Of a stretch of 64,000 nucleotides of DNA, positions 57,183 through 64,000 are shown piece by piece; positions within the stretch are counted from its first letter, which is position 1; each line of letters begins with the position of its first letter. Origin of the DNA: Utricularia gibba (Eukaryota > Streptophyta > Magnoliopsida > Lamiales > Lentibulariaceae); the NCBI GenBank assembly GCA_002189035.1, contig NEEC01000002.1, positions 2,480,001-2,544,000 of the forward strand. Reading direction: 5' to 3'. The notes beneath the pieces are model-generated. The model worked only from the letters and a program-made list of their open reading frames with translations. It did not search any database and was not told the origin of the DNA. The translations under genes and the position numbers were made by a program.

Positions 57183-57653
57183 CTACACCGGAGATGACGC
57201 TGCCTCGCCGTCCACCGCCGCGACCTCCTCCCTACACCTAACCTTATAATAAATGCCCTTAACATTTTCCCAGTTCGCAAAGACGAAAAGCGGCGGGGAG
57301 AGCGTGAGCGGCACGTAGAACGAGCAACGTGGGTGCAGGAAGAGAGAAAAGAAGGCGAGGGTTGCGACGATGGCTGTGAACGAAGCCGGAAGAACCATCA
57401 GCTCGTCCCACGCCGAGCAGGCGCCGTTCAGGGCGTCGATTGTCCAGTACGCGAAGAAGTTGGCTAGGAATAGTCTCATCATCGGAACTTGAACGGGGTC
57501 GACGCCTTTCACTTGATACGTCACCAGAAGGATGCCCAGTGGGATCGGAATCAGCCTCCCGGTGATGGTTTTGAACACTGCCCGCAGCCTCTTCATCGTC
57601 ATCGTCCTCGTGGAAGGGTTCGGTTTCCCAGTCTCCGGCGTCGGCGCGCCCAT
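57183..57653 (-). CDS. TM2 small multi-pass membrane protein
   Basis: Single-exon gene for a 156-residue protein of unrecognised family. I start at MGAPTPETGKPNPSTRTM (57653); an in-frame ATG at 57695 would add 14 residues upstream of the better context. The hydrophilic N-terminus is followed by KRLRAVFKTITGR and four hydrophobic segments: LIPIPLGILLVTY, MMRLFLANFFAYWTIDAL, LPASFTAIVATLAFFSLFL and SFYVPLTLSPPLFVFANW, then an acidic tail (AAVDGEAASSPV). The final helix ending in FANWEN recalls the VANWDN ending of the TM1 family, which has a similar size and helix count. A broken copy is at 562-1082. Function unknown. Confidence 0.72.
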   Translation of the reverse strand: MGAPTPETGKPNPSTRTMTMKRLRAVFKTITGRLIPIPLGILLVTYQVKGVDPVQVPMMRLFLANFFAYWTIDALNGACSAWDELMVLPASFTAIVATLAFFSLFLHPRCSFYVPLTLSPPLFVFANWENVKGIYYKVRCREEVAAVDGEAASSPV

Positions 57654-57732
57654 GGCTGGCGAATTGATATGCGGCGCAGGGTGAGAAATGCACAAGAGAA
57701 GTGAAATATTCAGCGTTCGAAGACGGGAGAGA

Positions 57733-57741
57733 TTATATATA
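57733..57741 (-). promoter_or_regulatory. TATA box of TM2 gene
   Basis: Minus strand TATATATAA about 80 bp before the chosen ATG. Confidence 0.5.
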
Positions 57742-58599
57742 CAGAAGGGAGACCCTCGATAGAGGAATTATATATTTAAATTATTTGTAATTATATAAAT
57801 ACACAATTACACATCATTAAAAATAAAATTTTAATTAATATATCGTTTTACAAATATGCACCTAAAATAATATTTTATTTTATAGATATATTTAAAATAT
57901 ACAGTTTGCAGCAATTAAAAATAACATATTCTTAATTTTCATTTGTATTTAATCTCCGGATCATGATTTGAAATCGATTATTGCGATTTTTTGTATTTTT
58001 TCCGTGTTTTTATAATGTTTTTCCCTATTAACATACATTATGTCATGCTTTCATAATAGAATATTATATCTCTTCATTTATAGTGAAATATCATGGTTTG
58101 ATTATTATTGTTGGTATGCTTATATTTTAATAGGATTTTTTTTCATCCATGACTTGTTTGTAGTTTTATTAGATTTATAAAAAAAATTAAAAAATAGGAT
58201 AAATATGAAAAAAAAATGAAACTTGACATGATCAGTAAAAGTCACATAGTAAAAAGATATGACAGACAATGTCTAATAATAGCATTTATACTACACTGCA
58301 AAAAGATGTGAGTACGGGGTAATGTAGTAAATAAGTAGCTGGAATTGATAAATTAAAAGTATAAAATTCAGATTAATTTCATTTTTTCAATGGAGTCTAA
58401 ATTTTGATTTTTAATTAATTAGATTCTGCAGGTAAAAATTTTTTTTTCTTATGATAAAAAGATTGTTTTGAGAATGTATGTCGAACATATACTAACCCAA
58501 CAATGGCTATATTTTTATTAATTCTTTAAAATAAATTATCTTTCATTTTACGAAATGAACTAAATTGGTTGTATTAATCAATAATGATTAGGGGATGTT

Positions 58600-58930
58600 T
58601 CATAATTTAAAGTTGTGCTTTATATTACATATAATAGAATCAATTTTGAGATTACATGAATAGAATTAGTTTTGAGACTGTAAAAATGTTTTGTGTAATA
58701 ATTAAATTATACTATAAAATTTAATATATTAAATTAGTATATAATTTAATGTTATAATATAAATATATTTTAAAATAGATAAAAATATTATAATTTTTAT
58801 AATCAATCTATTATTCAATAACAAAAAATAGATTAAGAAATTTAATAATTTTTTAAGTTATTCGCAATATTTTATTACAAAATAATTAAATATTATAAAT
58901 CAAAATGAAATCAATTAAATAAATTATTAA
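58600..58930 (+). repeat. AT-rich dispersed repeat, family shared with 42.5 kb
   Basis: Inverted relative to 42500-42840 with several matching 15-20-bp blocks, including AAAATTTAATATATTAAATT. Non-coding. Confidence 0.5.
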
Positions 58931-60431
58931 AAAATAACTAGTGCCATAAAGTCAAATGGCAATAACTCATCTGTTCCGTACTCTCATCGTGGTGGGTAAT
59001 TGCACGTAAACGTGTAGTCTTCATAAGCAAGCATTGGAGTTCCAGCTTCCAAAGACGCGCATCAGCCTTCTTTTTAACTGCAGTTTTTGCAGTAAATTGT
59101 TGTTCATAAGCTCCAGTTATGAGAGTTAATTTGAAAAATACCCATTGCAATTTAACTGATAAAAGTATTCATCTTTTATTGAAAAAAATAGCCTGAATTT
59201 GAAAAAATTAGTGTGTGAGAGAGATTGGTACAGTGTGTAATTTAATAAAATACGTCACTTATGTGTAACAACAATTATCGCTTCGGTGTAGTGTTCTGCA
59301 GAGCTTAGGCATTTTAGAGATAGATAAATCGACTCCAGGTATTTACTGCCCTTCAATGCGACGCTCACGATAATCGTGGCTGGGGATCCCTCGAGGGCAC
59401 CCACTCCCAGAACAGACACCGGGAACTCAGAGCTGATTCACTGCACACAATTTAAGAGGTAGATGGTGAATTTTTCAATGAGAAACATATTCATATCCTC
59501 CCTTCAAGGCGGTAAAAAATTCAAGCTTACCCAGTAAAAAAAATCACTAGAGTTTGGAATTCAAATGGGGTAACTCGATTTGTGATGAAAAAAAAAGGGA
59601 TGAAAACAGGAGGGATTTGCGAGAGATTTCACCCCAGATGATGATTGCTTTTGTTGGTTTCCCGAGTTGCGGCGGCACTTTTACTTCCACTTCTGGGTCC
59701 ACATTTGCGGCGGCCTCTTTTTGTATGTTTCTTGTTCCTCGGTAATGGCTTAACCCTAGACTAGAGCCGACAACTTACATCCCAGAATGCTTTTATCAAT
59801 GAAACCATACACTAATTCCATGCTAAACAAAATTAACTCTTTGATGAACATATCAAGACACAGAAAGAAGCTTATGACAAGATCTTTTGGTCACTGTAAT
59901 AAATCACTGGGGCATTGAAGACACTGATTCACTGCAGGAAGACGCAACCCGGATTGATGAAGAGTGGACAAAAAAGTAGATGGGAGCATTTTTCATTTTT
60001 CAAAAAGTATATCATCTTTGTATCCAAAGAGTAATCACCGATAATACCTGAGGTAATCCACCAAAAAGAAGAAGAAAACGGGAGAAATGGTGTGGACATA
60101 AATGTTAATCTTTTTATAGCTTCGATCTTGAGAAGGCTGCATGGTCTGTTTACGGAATTGCGGCGCCTTTTTTCTGTTCTACATTCTGGGACTTGAAAGA
60201 GACAATTGCGGCTGGTCTTTTTGTATTAAATATGTTTTTTTCTTATCAGCATTTCCTTATTTGTTTATTCTTATTTGCTTGATTTTTTTTTCCCATCAAA
60301 TTGAAAAACCGGTGACAGAGCGATAGACCAGACCCAAGCACCAACTTGGTTTGATTGTTTAGTTAGTGTTTCTGATTAATGGTATCAATTTATTTTTCAC
60401 CTTTTTTAGAATCATACGAATACATGTAATT

Positions 60432-60800
60432 TAGAGGTTATTTGATAATAGTATATTAGTATGTTTAAGTATAATGTAATTGAATATAATAAATTATGTG
60501 TTTGATATCCGAGAATAAGGGTATACGGTATAACAATTAAAGACTCACAAGAAAAAAAATAGCGGCTAAAGTTTTATAGGAGAAATAATTTTTGAAGATG
60601 AATAAATGACAAAACATGCAATGATATAAATATAATTAGCTCCCATTCATCTCTATTTGTGCATGCCACTTACGTGTTTAAAAAATAAGTATATAAATGA
60701 TATAATCATATAAAACTGATATACATATGCTAGTTAATCAAATATCGATTTATATGTACATTTAGATATAAATCTTATATGCTATACTATCAATACAGTA
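60432..60800. mobile_element. MITE-like repeat, family shared with 25.8 kb
   Basis: TTATTTGATAATAGTATATT at the left end and ATACTATCAA at the right form loose terminal inverted repeats. Internal blocks match 25750-26090. Non-coding. Confidence 0.5.
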
Positions 60801-61818
60801 AATAATTAAAATAGTAAGATATATTATTTATATTATAAGGAAATGGGAAAAGGGAAAAGGTTGAGTGCTCTCTTACAGCATTCATTTGGCGTAATGAGAA
60901 GGCATGATATGAGAGCTGGAGGAGAGAGTCAAAGATTGTATATTAATAATAAAAAAAGTAAGGTTTGAAAGGGAAATTGTAGCAAAAATCCATTTATTAT
61001 TTTGAAAAACTTAGTCCTTATTATTTAACATAAATGATATAATTGGTTTCTATTAATACAATTGGTCTCTAAACTTTTATTTATCAGGTATAATCAATCT
61101 TTACAATTTGGTGTACAGTAAAATATTTATTATAATTGTAGTAAAATATTATTTAAATATTTGATTTCAAATCAATTTGATATTACAAGTCCCCAATATT
61201 TTGATTTTTAGTAAAATTAATCTTTAGTATAAATATTCATTTTTTTTACAACGCCGTTCCAGTGAAGCATCGCCGTCCATCTCATTTCGATCCCGACGCA
61301 TCATTGTGTGCGCCCATTGGGCCAGCTCATTGTGCACCACCGAGCTAGCCCGTCATGCACCCACTGGGGCACTGCTGTTGGCCTAGATACGGCCCAAGAG
61401 CATACGGATTGGGCCCTATCCCAACAACTTTGCGAAGAGAAAGTCCCTGAGCGAAATACGTGAGCCCCGTTTCTGGACTGGAATTTCTGCTCTGCGAGGA
61501 GGTTAGATCTGATTTATCGCTTTTCGCCTGTTACTTGGATTCGCTTTGTTCTTGCTGATCGTTTTAACCTGGAAATTAATGAGCTATCAAGCGATCGAAA
61601 ATAATCCATCGTTTTAGAGGACGTTGCTTGATCTGCGAATCAGGGCTGTGTAATTTGTATGTTTTTTGAACAATGGAGTAGACTGGAGTTGTTTAAATGA
61701 AATTGTTGAAATGAGCATGATCTACATTATAAACCAGTTCTTTCTTTTTCTTAAAAAAAAAGTTCAATTCTTTATTCCTAATGTACATTTGATGGATTAT
61801 TTAGGTGTTGTCAGTGTC

Positions 61819-62667
61819 ATGGCTGGAGCAGGGAGTTCCATGTCGTATTCCTTTCTTCTATTCGCGGCTACACTATCTTTGCAAGAAATATATAGAGCAA
61901 AGTTAGCATCTTCAGAGCTGTTCACCATTCTTGGAGGCTTTACCAGCTCTCTGATATTTCTTCTTCTACTGACGGTAATGTTTTTTTTTTGGCCATTATG
62001 CATATTTTTGTTCAATTCTTTTTTTTTTTCCTTGATGTTGGCCAATATCTTTCCTCACAAGGGTGTAAGGGTGTGTCATGTTTGACTCAAGGATGGATGT
62101 TGCATTCATTATGGTGTTTCGTTTCAGATTTTGTGCCTTATACTGAATGAAAGCTGGCTCATATCTGTGGTTTAGTATATTTATCCATTGTTTGATTACC
62201 ATGTTGAATCTGTTCTTCAGTTTATTGGGAATTATCAAGAAACACTTGGTGCTAAGACTGGGTGGGGTTCAGGTAAGATTCCGTCTTTGGCTATGGATGA
62301 TTATTTTCATTGAATTTATACTTTTTAGAGCTGAGGCCACATGTAGATCATCTAAGGCTAGTTTTCTCTTTCCTCCTTCATATGCAAATTCTTCAGTTCT
62401 TGTAGCAGAAGCTGTGGCACTGGTAGCAGCTAGCACCGTTCATCGTGTTTGTATCACAACTTGGTAATCCACCATCTCACAGATGTTATCAAAGCTGTGT
62501 CCCTTCTGAAAATATTTTTAAGAATGTGGATGTGCTGTGGGTATCTAGTAATTCTCGATTTGTTTGGTGCGTGCAGTTTATTGTTCTCTGCTGTTCTGCT
62601 GTATGAGGTCAACAAACTCTCAGAAGTATTGCTGTCCAAGAGTGAGCCGAAGGCTAAAAGGTTTTGA
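61819..62667 (+). CDS. KRTCAP2: KRTCAP2/KCP2-like oligosaccharyltransferase subunit
   Basis: Small ER membrane protein of 121 residues, homologous to keratinocyte-associated protein 2, an accessory subunit of the oligosaccharyltransferase complex that N-glycosylates nascent proteins. Exons: 61819-61974, 62221-62272, 62397-62463, 62577-62667. Sequence landmarks: MAGAGSSMSYSFLLFAATLS, the segment SSELFTILGGFTSSLIFLLL, the loop NYQETLGAKTGWGS, VAASTVHRVCITTC, and the last helix LLFSAVLLYEVNKLSE with a lysine-rich C-terminus (KAKRF). About three to four membrane segments, typical length. The 5' leader probably contains an intron ending just before the ATG. Confidence 0.9.
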
Positions 62668-63464
62668 GTGAAATTTTACGTGCATTTGTAGAGAGTGTCT
62701 CAATGGGCATTGCATCCAGTTCTTCCATTCTGCTTGACTGATAGGTTGACAGCCATTGACGACTCTGTGTGCTCATATGCTACCTTTTAACCAATGAAAT
62801 TCTAGATTGGCAGCTTGTCTTGTGCCATATGAAATATGTTATTTTGGTAATACGATGAAGCAGTAAAAATAATACTTTTAAGTAATAAAAATTTCATAAA
62901 TATTCAGTTTAATAATAAATTGCTTTTGAAATATTAAAACTATCCAGACAATAAAGAAAAAATGAATTTCTTTTGGAAGATAATTCACTTAAAAAGCAAA
63001 TTCGCTAAAATGTAGGGTCATTTACAAATCGGATCACCTTAACACTGTCACAGTAGTTAGAAGATGGTCAGATTTCTAAATGACCCTAAAATGCATTTTA
63101 AAATATATTTTGTTTTTGAAGCAATATTTATTATATAGCGGGGGCAAAATATGAGGGTTAAAAGGGTAAAATGAGACCCAATAGAATGGGGCAATTCCAA
63201 TTCCGATTCCAATTCCAATCCCTATCGCAGTTCGGGGAATTGTCCCTTGTGTGAATGCGGCCCCAATATCTGTGATCTTCTTCTCTGCATCACAAAATGC
63301 ACAGATAGATGTCGACAAATATCTAGTTTTGATGGCAAACACCAGTCACTACAAAGGGAAGAGTCCTGGTCGGCGAATTTCACCCCGAGTTGGAGGAGTT
63401 TCCTTGACGATGCGTTTCGCTGTTTGGGGTGCGGAAGAAACCCTATCACTCTGGAACCAGCGAC
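62668..63464. other. Spacer between KRTCAP2 and F-box genes
   Basis: 3' flank, AT-rich stretch, then a short GGAATT-type repeat (63190-63225) and likely F-box 5' UTR. No gene seen. Confidence 0.5.
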
Positions 63465-64000
63465 ATGTCATCGTCTTCACCTGATAAGAGTCCGATTTTG
63501 GAGCCCATCAAGGCCAGAAAGAACCGGCCTTTGAGCTGGTCCGATCAGTTTTCCGGGGACCCAAATGAGGCCTTGAAGCATGTAATCCTTAAAATGCGTC
63601 TTCAGTCTATTTCTAATTCTGGTTCCACAACGCCCCCCTCGGAGTCTGAACCAGATTCCGCCGATTCGTTGACACCCAACGTACTTTCCGGTTCCACGGA
63701 TTGCTTCGCGCTGTTGAATGATGAGTTGTTGCTTGATGTTTTGAGAAGGGTTTCGGATAGGAAACAGCATATTTCCAACTCGTTGGTTTGCAAGAGATGG
63801 TGTGTGTTATGTGGGAAGCTGATTCAATCGATTACATTGTTGGACTGGGAGTTTTTAGAGTTAGCGAGACTGGGTTTTCGTTTCCCCAATTTGGTTGACA
63901 TCAATATCGTGCCTGCTTGTATTAAATTTGAGATGAATTCTGGGATTTTGTTGCATGCAAGAAATTTGGGGGTTTATTTGAATTCTGGGGATTTCGAAAC
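63465..64000 (+). CDS. F-box/LRR (RNI-like) protein, 5' part
   Basis: Open from ATG to the window edge (178 codons, continues beyond). An N-terminal low-complexity region (MSSSSPDKSPILEPIKARKN, SESEPDSADSLTPN) is followed by an F-box: CFALLNDELLLDVLRRVSD, SLVCKRWCVLCGKL. Then SITLLDWEFLELARLGFRFP and NLVDINIVP resemble the start of plant RNI-type leucine-rich repeats (At5g07670-like, from memory). Such proteins select substrates for SCF ubiquitin ligases by binding SKP1 through the F-box. A 65-bp copy of its N-terminal region sits beside the copia fragment at 52.24 kb. Confidence 0.82.
   Translation, partial: MSSSSPDKSPILEPIKARKNRPLSWSDQFSGDPNEALKHVILKMRLQSISNSGSTTPPSESEPDSADSLTPNVLSGSTDCFALLNDELLLDVLRRVSDRKQHISNSLVCKRWCVLCGKLIQSITLLDWEFLELARLGFRFPNLVDINIVPACIKFEMNSGILLHARNLGVYLNSGDFE

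Larger units (their letters stand above)
57742..61818. other. Long AT-rich intergenic region
   Basis: No gene I can support. It holds two dispersed AT-rich repeats (58.6-58.93 and 60.43-60.80 kb). GC-richer patches occur at 58.96-59.15, 59.34-59.75 and 61.25-61.55 kb; the last is probably promoter/leader of the gene at 61819. A 63-codon frame at 59554 has no known motif. Confidence 0.45.

Noticed and set aside
1-64000. tRNA and rRNA genes
   Set aside because: No cloverleaf-like A/B box pairs or rRNA segments stood out by eye. A tRNAscan-SE run would settle it.

Overview
This is nuclear DNA of a flowering plant, most likely a eudicot. Genes are intron-rich with GT-AG (twice GC-AG) splice sites, separated by AT-rich spacers with MITE-like repeats and one dead Ty1/copia element. 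The recognised families are plant-type: a HAM-type GRAS factor with a miR171 site, PLATZ, AHL, a plastid CDP-diacylglycerol synthase, VAP27 and CYP18-1. I cannot name the species.

Layout. 0.6-7.5 kb: a broken small membrane-protein gene ending in a hairpin, an intact SET-domain methyltransferase gene flanked by ~200-bp inverted repeats, a second hairpin made from another small membrane-protein gene, and antisense FHA and cyclophilin fragments. 7.8-11.9 kb: an intact FHA/coiled-coil gene. 12.0-17.7 kb: left arm of a large inverted repeat, a mosaic of membrane-protein, VAP27, cyclophilin and FHA fragments. 17.8-20.1 kb: FHA pseudogene. 20.9-41.2 kb: an old conserved block AHL - RPS13 - PLATZ - HAM GRAS - CDP-DAG synthase - VAP27. 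41.6-44.3 kb: membrane-protein pseudogene, spacer and an exon-1 fragment. 44.5-50.3 kb: right arm of the inverted repeat. 50.8-52.2 kb: copia fragment. 53.0-54.2 kb: intact CYP18-1, followed by FHA relics. 57.2-57.7 kb: intact small membrane-protein gene. 61.8-62.7 kb: KRTCAP2-like OST subunit. 63.5 kb to the end: 5' part of an F-box gene.

The conserved block matches, from memory, the order of Arabidopsis chr3 At3g60600-At3g60870 and its chr2 paralogue (At2g45140-At2g45460). SET plus CYP18-1 match At1g01920/At1g01940. The block is enclosed by a 5-6 kb inverted duplication whose arms carry the only apparently intact copies of an unrecognised multi-pass membrane protein family (called TM1 here). 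A second family (TM2) of similar layout lies near both ends of the window.

I found no operon-like or defence-type system. The most unusual content is structural: recycled gene fragments, two gene-derived hairpins and an inversion-prone architecture. Exon models were joined by hand; each model given as intact sums to a whole number of codons. No transcript, alignment or database evidence was available.
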